Shown here: positions 13,632 to 25,600 of the stretch, one piece after another
Layout of the letters: every line of letters begins with the position of its first letter
Position numbering within the stretch: the stretch's first letter is position 1
Assembly (NCBI RefSeq): GCF_949628215.1
Contig: NC_134276.1
Location: 102,489,799 to 102,553,798 of the forward strand
Source: Phalacrocorax aristotelis
Taxonomy: Eukaryota > Chordata > Aves > Suliformes > Phalacrocoracidae
DNA: 64,000 nt
Direction of reading: 5' to 3'
Notes under the pieces: generated by a model
The model's database searches: none
Seen by the model: the letters and a program-made list of their open reading frames with translations, nothing else
Told to the model about the DNA's origin: nothing
Position numbers and translations under genes: made by a program

Positions 13632-13645
13632 GTGGAAATTTCCAC
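13632..13645. promoter_or_regulatory. Second palindromic TGGAAATTTCCA site, in MRPS6 intron 2
   Basis: GTGGAAATTTCCAC is a perfect 14-bp palindrome with the same core as the promoter site at 57537-57552. It could bind NFAT5 or another Rel protein as an intronic element. Only the sequence identity is directly seen. Confidence 0.3.
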
Positions 13646-16138
13646 TGACGCACTGTTGATAACTGAAGGAGAAGGGGGGATGGGAGGATGAGCTGTTACA
13701 GCATATCTTTATGACTCCTCGCAGAATAGGTATTTTATCTGAGGATACAAAACTGCAGTAATTGGGGACAATGCGAGTTTTTAAAAAACAACCACCACTC
13801 TTCAACGTTAACAAGCAACGATTGCCTTCCTGTGCCAAAAAAGAGAGAAGGAAAAGAGCATAAAAAAAATATTATTTCTTCATTAAAGAAAGAGAAAATA
13901 CTCATGGCTACAAAAACAATAACCAAACACAATCGACAATGCAATCCCTGAGGAGATCTGGAACTCCTTCTCCCCAAATATGCACATTTAAATCAGTGGT
14001 CATGAGGCTGGGCGTTTTTTTTAACCCACCCTCAATACGGCATTCAGCAACCTTAATTTCAGGCAGTGATCTATGACCCGATATGCAATGCTGTAGCTAC
14101 TGTTTGTGTAGTAAACAAAACCAAATCCCAATGAGACTTAATGATAGGGAAAAATACAGGCATGCAGGAGGGAAACCACCTCATTCTTGCAAGCAAAAAT
14201 GCAAAAGCATTTAGGCTCTCTAGGAGTCAGCCGAGTCATCAGGGGAAAAATGCAGGAAAATTCCACTGATTCACTGAGACCACAGTTATTTTTGTCATCC
14301 TGCTCGACTGTAAATAGAAGGATGATTTAAATACAGGAGAGCCGACTGAAGCATATTAAAACAATGCATTAACTGGAAGAAAAAAGGAAAAAACAGTCAG
14401 GTTTCATTTATCCTTTTTAACATATTCAAGCCAGAAATTGTTTGAACCTTGACTCCTAAGTATATTCAAATATTTTGCTTTCAAATGGTCTAGTCTAGGA
14501 CTTCAAAGAACCCTGAAAAACACCTGGATCAAGACTCACTTTTAAATCCTCCTAGAATACATCTCTGTCAACCTGGGGACCTGAGGGAAAAGCACACGTA
14601 CAGTGGACTTGGAAGAGGCTGTGCGGTCGTCCCGTGGTTGTGCCCAACAAACATCTGTGTGCTTAAATTTCTCCTTTACATAGTGGCAGTAAGTCGATGT
14701 AAGCTTCCCCAGTTGGGAGGTAGAAGATACAAAGGAAATAAAACGTTCTGATGAACAGGTAGAGCCGAAGCATCGAACAGGGAAACAGGAAACCACCTGA
14801 AGGAAAGCAAGCTGCGGCACTCACGTGAGAGCCGCTGGACATCCGTTCCCATTAAGGTAATCCTATGTCAGTGAAATTGGTTTGCTACCTGAATGATCAC
14901 TTAATCTTTGGGACCACTGCGTTGCTCTGAAGAGAGGTAGTTTGCTTTTCTTCTCAACTCTGGTGGTAACTACCCTTCCTCAGCAGGGCAGGCAGGCAAA
15001 TTCATGCTCAGAAGGATTATCATTTCGTAGCTGGAAGGACTAGTACACGTATTATTTCTATGTTTTAAAACACAGGTATGGAATAGATGACTGTCCCTTG
15101 AAAATCACAACGGCAACAACCGGGAAGTACCAGATCAAAACCAAAACCTAGTACCTTAGTAACTAGACTGTGCCACAGCACTGACACCAATAATCTGTAA
15201 TGAGCAAGTACTTTGGGGAAAAATACATTTTACTATCCACAGTCATCCGAAATTTCATTTGCCAAATCCTATACGTAGAAGCCTGTAATTAAGCTAATTA
15301 AATAATGAAAAGGCATTTTGCAGCATTACAGAAAAATAAAAAAAAAATACTGTTACACTGAAAAAAAGAAACTGGGCTGACTTATCTGGAGTATTTGAAA
15401 AGTCATGCTCGCTGGGCAGCATTTGAGAAGTTTGCAAAGTTGTTATGAGCAGGGCTGAAGTTACATCGTGAGTATCAATTCTGCTTGTGTCACTTCTCTG
15501 CCTTCTGTATAATTCACAGCTTAAAAACCACCAAAATGGTGACTGATTCCTATCCCACCAAGCCCGCTATTTAAGGGCAGCTATCACATTTAATCAGTGT
15601 GCTTGCACAAGAATGCTACAGAACTTAATGCATCAGAAAATTATACTGGCAAATCAGCATCACCAACTATTGCACCGTGCCATTTCTTCTGAAAAGCATC
15701 AAAAATGCAAATTGCACCCCCACAGATCTGGTGAGAGAGGGAAAAAAACATTTCAGGGATGCCTGAGGCATATGTGGGCTTACATGCATGTGCACGCGGA
15801 CAAAAGCATTCTAAGGAAAAGTAATGGTTCAACTCATCAATGAAGAAAGCCCCATCTAGTGGAAGACAATCAATTTAGCAGAAAATACTACAAATATGCC
15901 CAATACTCAAATATTCAAACTGGTTTTATACTCATCCAAGTGCGTTACAGATCCAGGACTCCTTTTTGCTGAAACAGACCAAGATGTTCTAAAATCTGAA
16001 CAGAAACAAACCACACAGGTTGTGCATTAGCTATAAATTTATAGTTTGGTGGTATTAAGAAAGGAAAGCTTGCAACCTCTTTCACCTGTTTTTCTTCCCT
16101 CCTCTTTGGTCTTCAATGGACAGGAAAATCACCTGAGT

Positions 16139-16219
16139 GAAACTAAACACGTCGCTAAAACGTCACATGTGAAGCTAAACACGTCGCTAAAACGTCACAT
16201 GTGAAGCTAAACATGTCGG
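16139..16219. repeat. 32-bp tandem repeat, about 2.5 copies
   Basis: The unit GAAGCTAAACACGTCGCTAA plus AACGTCACATGT begins at 16139, 16171 and 16203 (the last copy is partial and diverged). The first two copies differ by one base. Each complete unit contains ACGTCAC, a CRE-like half site, and the unit junction makes CACATGTG, an E-box palindrome. It lies in MRPS6 intron 2. Confidence 0.9.
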
Positions 16220-19200
16220 TACATTTATCCACAGGATGAAGTTCTTTTTGAAGTTCTTTGTATTCTTTTGCAATAGTTCGTATTTTACTAGGGGGTGGGG
16301 AGAAGAAGGTTGTTAAAACTTGTAAACACTCCAGAGAACAGTTTGATGAGTAACTATTATTTTGCTCTTACAAATAAAGTAAATAAAATTGTATCCAGAT
16401 AGTGTGGGTTATTGGAAGACACTTCACCATCTCTTGTCCACAAGGAACACTATTCTGCCACAAGCTGCTTGTTTCAAAATCAGTTGTGTAAGTACAGTTC
16501 CTAAGCTCAGACACTTTAAGGAAAGAGGAAAAGTTTGAACATGTAATGAAATTTACATAGGAATGTTTCCAAAATACTAGAATCTCTTAAACAACATGAT
16601 GCTCAATTATTGAAATACTCCCCTTAATAACTATTTCTTGTGCATTGGGCCACCAAGTCAACAAGAAATGGAGAGTCATGCCCCCTTTCCTGAGCAAGCG
16701 CTTTGATAAAGCAACCGTACGTCACGTGCCACATAACGAAGGCAAAACACGAAGTGCTCCCCTAGGAGGGCCAACCACTTCAGACCCTAAACCACACAGA
16801 GAAGGTGGGAATGATTTGTGGAAAGGCCAGGACAGCCTCCAGGCTTTCCCCACCATAGCAGAAGAGAAGCCGGTACCAAAACTTGGTGCTCCCAGCTCCT
16901 GGGGAGTAATTGCAGCACTGCAGGGCCAAGCTGAGTTCATCGTGCTGCGTCCTTGGGAAAGGACCTCCTTGCCTTGCCATTTTCCCCCATGGCACAAACA
17001 AGTCCGCAGCACAGCTAACATTGCAACCTGGATTTTCCGACTCCTGATCCCACTAGATGCTATTGGTATATACCCTGTGCTCCTCAGTGGACCAGAGTCC
17101 CTGCACAGCTCACAGAAAATTCCCCGTGCACGTGTTAAGATAAGCTCCCAAACTACAATTCAGCAAGAACAAAAAAGTAAGACCTGAAGAGTTTGCTATT
17201 TCAGAGAACAAGTGGGCTGATGAGATAACTGGGAGTGAAGAGCAAAACAAAAAGATTAAGAGACAAGCAAGCAAATAACAAAAGAAAATTACCATCTTTT
17301 CAAAATCAAATTTGAAAGGGAAAAAACAAGGCAATGAAAAACTGGCAAACAGAACATGGAAATTGTTATGAATAATCAGAATTATGCAGAGTTTAGCTGG
17401 AGAACTCACAAATGAAGTAAAAGGAGATTACAAAACTGTGGGGATGAAGGTCTAAAAACATTACTGTATTACAGGTAGGTTTAATAGGGGAAAGCATACA
17501 CGCAACAAAGTAGAAAGGAAAGGGCACGGTGCTCTACCAATTTACAAAACCATACTAAATCTGAGCACTGACCAGGCTGATGTATATCATCCTTTCTACA
17601 ACAGAGATAAAAATAAGAACAGAAATTACACTTGGGCGTGAGTGTGTGGATAAAAATCACTAACAAACCTCTAGGGGATAGCAAGATACCTAGTATTCAA
17701 AACCCAGTTACACCTGGCCACTTTCTCCTCCCCAAAGCCCTGTCGTAGCTCCATCCAGTTCAATAGATTCCTGGTCCGCAAAAAGTTTGACCCATTACCT
17801 TCCCAAAGGGTGTCTAAATCTCATTTTTTTTAAAAGATCTGTTTTGCAGCTGTCCTTGGACCATCTCTCCTAAAGTAAAAATATCCTGCATACCAACCAT
17901 GTCCCCCAAACCACCTCCTTTATCTGATGCCCTGAAGCATGAAGTGTCACAAGCATATGATTAAGGCATAGCCTGGCAAGGCCAAAGAAAACAGGTACGC
18001 CACAAAGTGCAAACCCACAGACTGTGCTACTGAGATCTATCATTTTACAAGCAGTTGCAATATTCTCCAGTTTATCACCGACCAAATATGCAGCAATGGC
18101 TCAGCAATGTCAAAATCCCGCCCCAGTCTGGACCCTTTATTTGAAAGCTGCTTTGAGGGATTCAGTGCTTCTGTATCATCTTAATCAGCCAACAAATCCA
18201 GAGTCTAACATTCCTTGAATTCAAATACTAGCACACACCTTATTTAAATCAGTTCACTTTTGTTTGTTCCAGAACTAAGCACCTCCTGACACATGTAATA
18301 CAATATTAAAAAAATGCACTGTGGTAAAAGCAATTTAAATGCAACTCATTAAAAATTATAAACAAATAGTGACTAGTAGAACAAATATTTGGCACAAATC
18401 TATTGCCCATTAGGAGATAAAGTTGGGAATCCTTATTTACATTCTTCCACTGTTTTCTCAGAGACACAGTGGCTGTGGGCAAGTCATTCAGGCTGAATGC
18501 CTCAACTTAATTTACATACCTAACCCACACTGGAACCAATGTGTCCTTGTCACATTTTCCTCATCTTATAGATGAACAGTATTTGTTACAATTTTGTGAG
18601 ATGTTGCTTGAATCACACTCCTAAACACTTTGAAAACAAAATATTAATGTTCTACTGCGGCAATTAGTACCATAAATGTGAATTAGTAGCTAATTGAACT
18701 TCAGTTTAAAATATCAGTGAACCAGTGATTTAAAAGTTTGATTCTTCAGACGTATTCACACAGTTTCTGAAACATACTATTTTCATAATTACTTAAATGC
18801 AAAAGCTGTCAATATTAGGTCTCTAAAAAAAAGAGGGTGTTTTCTGCCAAGAGATGCATTTAAGGGAAAGACCTAAATTTGTTTTAATATACCCTCAATG
18901 CACAAGCACCACCTGCTCAGTGAATATAATTTCCTGAGAAGAAACAAGTCAATTATATGTATGATCTGAAGTCTTCAAAGCTGCCTGGGAGAGTAAAACT
19001 GCTCATTCCAGTGACAGCTGTGGGCCACAATCCCCTATGGCAGGCTTTGAAAAATCGCTGCTTTACAAATCAATTGGCAGTAAAATTCTCATTCTCTGCA
19101 AAGTCTCCTGGATATTCTTAAATTTGTAATGTGCCTGTAACACAGTATATCTGAGACAGATGATGCCGACACACTACAGAACTCAGAGTGGAGAGAGTGC

Positions 19201-22200
19201 TTTATTATTAAGGAGACAACTATCCTCCCTATTGACCTATGAATATGTATTTTCCAGTTTAATTCTTTACTGTTCACTAAGGACACTGCCAAAACCTGGC
19301 AAAGTCCAGCAGTAGCTTTGCCGTGCACATCGTACTTGTGTGTCCTTTTGCTGTCAATCACTCAGTTTTATGATATGCTGTATAGGAAGACTTGAATTGC
19401 AATTAACTAAATGAAGAAAACATACAGCAGAAGTCTGGGAGAAGGATGACTACTAGGCATGCTGCAGAGCACGTCTCAGTTGACCTGCAAATAGCTGGTG
19501 CTGCCCTACTGATGGCCCTTGATTTGAGGTTAAGGGGACACAGCCTGGATAGCACTGGGAGTTTTATAAGGGAGCAAAGCTAGGCTCACTATGCTGCTGA
19601 GGAATATCGCTTTGTTTGTTTTGTTTTTCAGGCAACCACTCCACACAGGTGTGGGGATTCCATGCCATTTTGAGTGACAGGAAGATGGTTGCTGCAGCGG
19701 TCACTAGGACAAGGGCTGACTCTAAGAGACACACTGTTAAGCTGCAACCCATGCTACAACTATTGTATTGCACTAATTTTCATACAATTTGTTGCTACAA
19801 ATATTGTGTTCCACTAATTTTCATATAATTCACCAGCCAGGAGGTCCAAGGAAGTAAGGGATTCAGGGTCCAACCATCTATGTACCATTGGAAAATAAAC
19901 TAGCTGAAGCTCTGTGAAGAATCACAAAACTAAATAAAATAAAATTTAAAAAGCAAACAAAGAAAATAACCGAAATGAAAAGCTGTGAAAGATTCAACAC
20001 TCTCCCCCACATAGACACACAGTATCATTCGCACTCTCAGAAGCCTTTTCAGTTACCTCAGAAAAAACTCAGGAAAAGGTGACACACTATACTACTTAAT
20101 ACACCACTCTACACCAACTTGCTAAGAAAGGGAACATAGACAGAATTAAAAATTGGTTGTGAAGGAGAGAAGACCTTAGGATTTCTCAGTCGGTACAGAT
20201 ACATATTCAGCTCAGTGACATCTCTTGAAAAGCCTTTTTTTTTTCACTTTTAATTTTGTCCTGTTTAAAAAAAAATATTCTTTTCAACAGATGCTGTAAT
20301 GTAGAACTGACTGATTTTACAGCGTGGATCAAGAACTGACTTTTCACTTCCTATTCCTAGATCATGTGTAGTATCCTGAGTAACTCCTTTTCCAGACCAT
20401 ATAAAATATTGGATGGTATACCAGGAATTCACCATACCCATACACTGAACAGAAATCTCCTCAGCAAAATCTACAAAAATGCAATTCTCCCACATTACCA
20501 GGTACTGAAACTGCCTGCTGCTTCCCCTTGTAATAGCTTGTCTCCTGAGTTCCCCAATTAAAAGCACACAAAACAACTATTTCCTGTAGTACCCTCTCTC
20601 AATCACTTCTCCCTTTCAAGAAGCCAAGCAATTTAGGGGAGGGAACTGTCATGTTCAAATACAGGGGATCCAAATCCAGGGAAGGTAGAGTGTCTGCTAA
20701 ATATTTAGAGATACTTGAACTGGGAGGTGGAGGCGGAACAGCGATGGTGACATTAATCTGAAGGCTTCCTGCCCGTGTTTCAAGACACAATCACAATTAT
20801 TTTCTCCTAAAACCTTGTCTCATTCAGAACACAAAATACGTCTGCTCTGAGGCCTCTGCAAAGAGCGTTATAGCCTACAGAACCCCTCGTCCTGCTTACT
20901 AAGTAGGTGATCTGCTACAGTGAGTGAGTTAAGCTAGTTTACGCATCTGGAAGATCCATTGGAGAAATGGCTTCTATTCACCTCTGCTACATTTCTACAG
21001 TTCTACAGTGCTACAGTTCTCAAGATGCTGGTTACTGTCTTCTCCTGTCCTGATCTCCCTGTTGAAGAACCCGAGACCTGATCCATGGAAGGACTGCTAC
21101 CCAAGCCAAGCAGTAATTGTCATCCAAAGTGGTGAGATGTTAGAGAGTGCTAAGTACTCTAGGAAAAAAAAAAATCTAGAAGCTAAAAGTCTCAACTTCA
21201 GCATCCAAAATTAGTGGAACTTGGTCCCTCTGCCTTAAGCTCCCCACCTGTACAAGCACAGTAACACCAGCTCCTTGTTCTGCTGAAGCCATCGGAAGAT
21301 ATTTTAATGTTTATAAAATGCTTCTACTCCAACAGAAGGATGAGGTAGTTAGTAATTCTGTCTTGAGGCAAGGCTTTGGTTAGCTCCCGTCTGTAGGCAA
21401 CAAGCCTTCATCCTAAAATGCAAAACTGGCAGGATCAAGCCACATTTTGAAGGACATCGTGGAGCAGGAGTGCAAGACAGTCATGACCACAACGCCATTG
21501 CTTTCGGTTAAGTAACAGGCACATGGCGGAGATTTGCTCCCTCGCCCTATCTGTCAGTCTGCTGTAACTGGCAGCTGTCACCACTCCCACTTCACAGGGG
21601 AACGAAGAGGTCCTCAGAAGAGGGAGTGAAACCACGAGCCACCCCTGGGGAGATGATCCAAGAAGGGCTTCACAAAAGGCGCACCTCTGGAGCCACCTTG
21701 CCTTCCTCCAGTGGCATAGGTCGCCAGGTTGGCCAACCACCCGACTAGACACAACTGCATTACAGGGATGAGGAGGAGCGTGCCGCTAATTGTTATGTTG
21801 ATTACCGCAGGCAGCCCCAGCGCAGTGCGGGTTGCCTAGCAACATTTCTCAGTCCTTGCGAGAGCCAGCATCCATTTCGGAGGTAGCCTCAAGGAGCAAC
21901 AACACACTGGCGTAAGCGAGCAGGGGGTGTGATCCACAGCACCTTTCTCCTGCGCTGCGGGGGAAGCCTGACATCCGAGATGCCAGTTCACAGCTTCATT
22001 TACGTTCATCATACTTCCCATAAACCACACGGTCATCTTTAACATCCTTAACAAAAACCGTATCAGAAACACAAGCGAGTCCTACAGGGTACATATGGTA
22101 CTTAACATTTAGTTCAGATGCATTAGCGAAAAAGAATCAATCCTGCCAATTAGCAACCAGCAGATTAAGTATGACTTTTATCAGTCAACATCCTGACTGG

Positions 22201-22523
22201 CCTTGAAAATAGTTACGTAAAAATGACATAACAAAATAACATTGCATATCCTGGGGAAAGTAGTTCTGCAGGCCTGGACTCAGGCTGCTCGTAACACGAC
22301 GACTAAACAGCAACAAAAAGCCGACACCACACAGAATAAAAAACCCAAAACACTTGAAGCAGAATGCACACATGCACGCACAGCCATGCACCACCTCACT
22401 GAGATCACAGACATTACAGGCATACTCCCAAAAAGCACAAGGAAGACCAAACAATGAGAGTTACATACGTATGTGTATAAAGGAACACTTAAGGGATTTT
22501 AAGGAAAAACGCATCACACATAC

Positions 22524-22663
22524 CCTCCTCTTCTGTGGCGCTCCTTGTGCTTGGAGATTTTGTAAGGTAGAGACCTTTCTCCCAGGTTTTCTAGGTTCCT
22601 CACAATGGCTCCTCTCTCCATCAGAGCCTCAACAGTGCGCTTCAGCACAGCTGCAGTTTCAGG
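22524..22663 (-). CDS. MRPS6: Mitochondrial ribosomal protein S6 (bS6m), coding exon 2
   Basis: This 140-nt exon encodes [40 protein letters not shown] and ERHRRGG (residues 16-62). It aligns without gaps to human MRPS6, which has [20 protein letters not shown] at the start. The acceptor is a long T-rich tract ending TTTTAAAG at 22664-22665, and the donor is GG followed by GTATGTG at 22522-22523. The exon starts in phase 0 and ends two bases into a Gly codon, completed by the first base of exon 3. The conserved helix, loop and basic RNA-contact region of bS6 are all present. Confidence 0.96.
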
Positions 22664-25600
22664 CTTTAAAAGAAAAAAAAAAAGAGAAAGTGAGAAACGT
22701 ACACAAATCTGGTTATTCTTATTATGCTATTAGCAGGGACATTTGTACTCGCACCACTCAGCGCTGGAAGAGATCATTCCATATCCTGGGAGGGCAAAGT
22801 GGAAGCAGAAGCAGACCTCCTCCTAAGGAAGACTATTTTTAAGAACAACCAACCAATTCCTCTGAATTATGGCAACAGTGAAGTTTCCACCAACTTCAAA
22901 GTCAGGCCCCAACAACAAGAAGAAAAAGGAAAGAGTTAATGGATCTAACTCACCTGGCATCACTCTGGCTGACCCTTGCACAGCTGTAAGTAAATACATG
23001 TAGCTAAGCGCAATTATGAATTGGCAACAGTTTTAAGGTCCCTGGGCCATCGATGCTCATTAATATCACTCACCCCGATATTTAAAGCGAACAGTGTGGG
23101 GGGAACACTAATCCATGGCTCGCTACAGAGCTAACAATTAGCACCACGTGAATTTTATATGGTCATTTCAACTGCATGTGCATAATAGGTATTTGGACCC
23201 TTGGCTACATCACTGCACGTCTCATTACTTTTGCATAGCCAACACCCAAGCCCTTTTAAGAGTTAAGGGACTGACGAGCAGTAATTAGTCTAACATGCAG
23301 AGATTTCACTCCTTAGAAAAACAAGTTTGAGGGACAGGCAGCCAAAAAACAGTAGGTAAAACAGATGCCACGTTTTCTCGCTCACTGAGTATCAGAGCTC
23401 TTCAGAGTGCTGAATCATTGCAGTAATGACACTCAACAATATCTACGAAAATGTTAATAAAGTACAAATTAGAATGTTTTGAAAACAACTACAAACTTAT
23501 ACACTCTCAGCAACAAGAAGTATTTTAAGAAACAGATCTCCTACAGAGAAATTAAACTAAATGGATGCCCAACTGAACACAAACCAAACTGTACAGCTTT
23601 CTTCTGTGTTCCTTGCAACACCTGCACGTGAAGATATGCCCAAGTCTATTTGTCCAGAGAGATCACAACAGCTGTAAATGGAAAAGTAATGGAAGAGCTG
23701 ATTTGCAGCTTTATTCAGATTTTATTTTGTTAAATCAGACCACCATAATAATTTCACTGTCCCTTCTCGGACAAGAGTAAAACTTGCGTAAGCCTTCAAT
23801 CACCTTATGTATAAGATGACTGAAAGTTAGTTTCCTAAGTCTAAGGTAGAGATGTACACCATGACTAAGAAAAAGGGTTGTTTAATGTCCAGATCCCTTA
23901 ATAGAAATTGGTGGGAAAAGGTGGTACTAGAATCTCACAACATGCAGTGCAGCCCATGCTCCAGCATGTGAAATTTATCTTTCATTTTCCTGAGGATACA
24001 AGGTGATACAAAAGAGCTTCCAAATGCAGAGCAGAAATGTTCAATATATGACGTTTTGCAAGGCTGATGGCTCTTTCAAAGACCTGAAGTACAGATGGCC
24101 TGAAACGGTTTCTTGTTTCCACAGGCTAACTGCCCTGTGGCAGTCAAGAGTCAATCATGGGATCATGCCTACTGCTCCTTGCTATCAATCAGAAATTTTA
24201 TCGCCCTCTCTGCAGCTGCATAAACCGTTTGGGAAATTTATTTCCAACACAAAGAGCCTAAACAGTTATAAGGTCAGCAAAAATGCCTGGACCTTTTTTT
24301 CAACATATGTTTAGATTGTGTTGTGAAACAATTACGGGGACCAGACAAGTATGTTCACACATGAAGAAGTGTTGCTACCCTGCCAAAATTCTTCAATGCA
24401 TTAAAACTATTGTTTCTCACAACAGACAAATACTAAAGGTATGTCCTGTCACAGTGTGAAAAGTTAGGATGAAGGGATTAAGAAATTTTATGGATTATAC
24501 TATACTAATTTAAATCACATTTTAGCTCAAAAACAGAAATAACACTATTCTTCTGTTGACTTCGGATGGCTGCCTCCATTATCACTGATTAGATTTTCAA
24601 GGAAGCACCTTTCGTGCTTAGGACCTCCCTCCCCAAAATGTTTGCAGAACTAATTGGGTCTCCTTTTAAAATTCCTCTTGGTCTTTTGCCACAAAGCAAG
24701 CCATTCCCACAAATGTTATAGGAGTCTGAATTTCTAGAGATTTCCAAAACTCATTCGAGCTTACCTGGAACAAAACCAGTGTGTTCAAAACTTACAAAGG
24801 GGAGACTGGCAGATGAACAGGCAGACTGCAACTATACAGCCCTTTGCTAGAAAAATAGCATTAAACCAATTCTGTAAAATCATTTGGGCACTCGCACGTC
24901 GATGCTACAGCTACTGATGCTGGCTAGCTGCTGATGCTGACTATGTTAATACTTCCATTCCCCCCTCTAAATCTCTCTCTCATCTCTCAAATACTTCTGC
25001 ATACTAGATTCAAATACTACAGAGTACCACATCAACACAAGGATTTTCTTCCAGGACTGGATTCTTAATCTTCCCTACATGCTTATATTTTGCATTACTT
25101 TTCATCCTCTAACGTGTCTGAAAGCTACCACCAAGCAGTCCCTTGCAGTCCTCTCTCTCCAGGAGCCCAAGAAGAAGGACAAGCAAATACTATCAGAGAA
25201 GACCTGGGAAGCGGCAGCTACAGCATGTTACTCCCTCCATACTTGGAGCAGTATTCAAGGAGTAGGAAGGGTGACTGTGAAATCTGTTGGCTGAGCTGAC
25301 AGGACTGAAGGTGAGGAACAGCATCAAGAAAAGCCAAGTAAGGAGATCAAGTAGTGTTTTCACAATAATGGAGAAAAGCGTAGAACAAAATCTGTTATTC
25401 TGCATCACACCCACATGTTGTTTGCCATAGTGGAAAGTGTTCTTTCAAATTCTGCTATTGGAGAAACATCATTAACAGCCAGAGAAAGGCAGCAGCTCCC
25501 CTTTACTTGACTCTGTCCTCCACACTCTACAAACACCAAAACACAAGGGGAGAGAGGGAAGCATAGGGTCTTTCCTTAATACTTTCCCCGTCAAGAATTT

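Larger units (their letters stand above)
10845..22523 (-). other. MRPS6: MRPS6 intron 2
   Basis: Bounded by the GTATGTG donor after exon 2 and the TTTCTCATTGCAG acceptor before exon 3. It holds the (AAAC)n repeat, the 32-bp tandem repeat and the palindrome at 13632. An unexplained plus-strand ORF lies at 16645-17187. No other gene was recognised. Confidence 0.9.
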
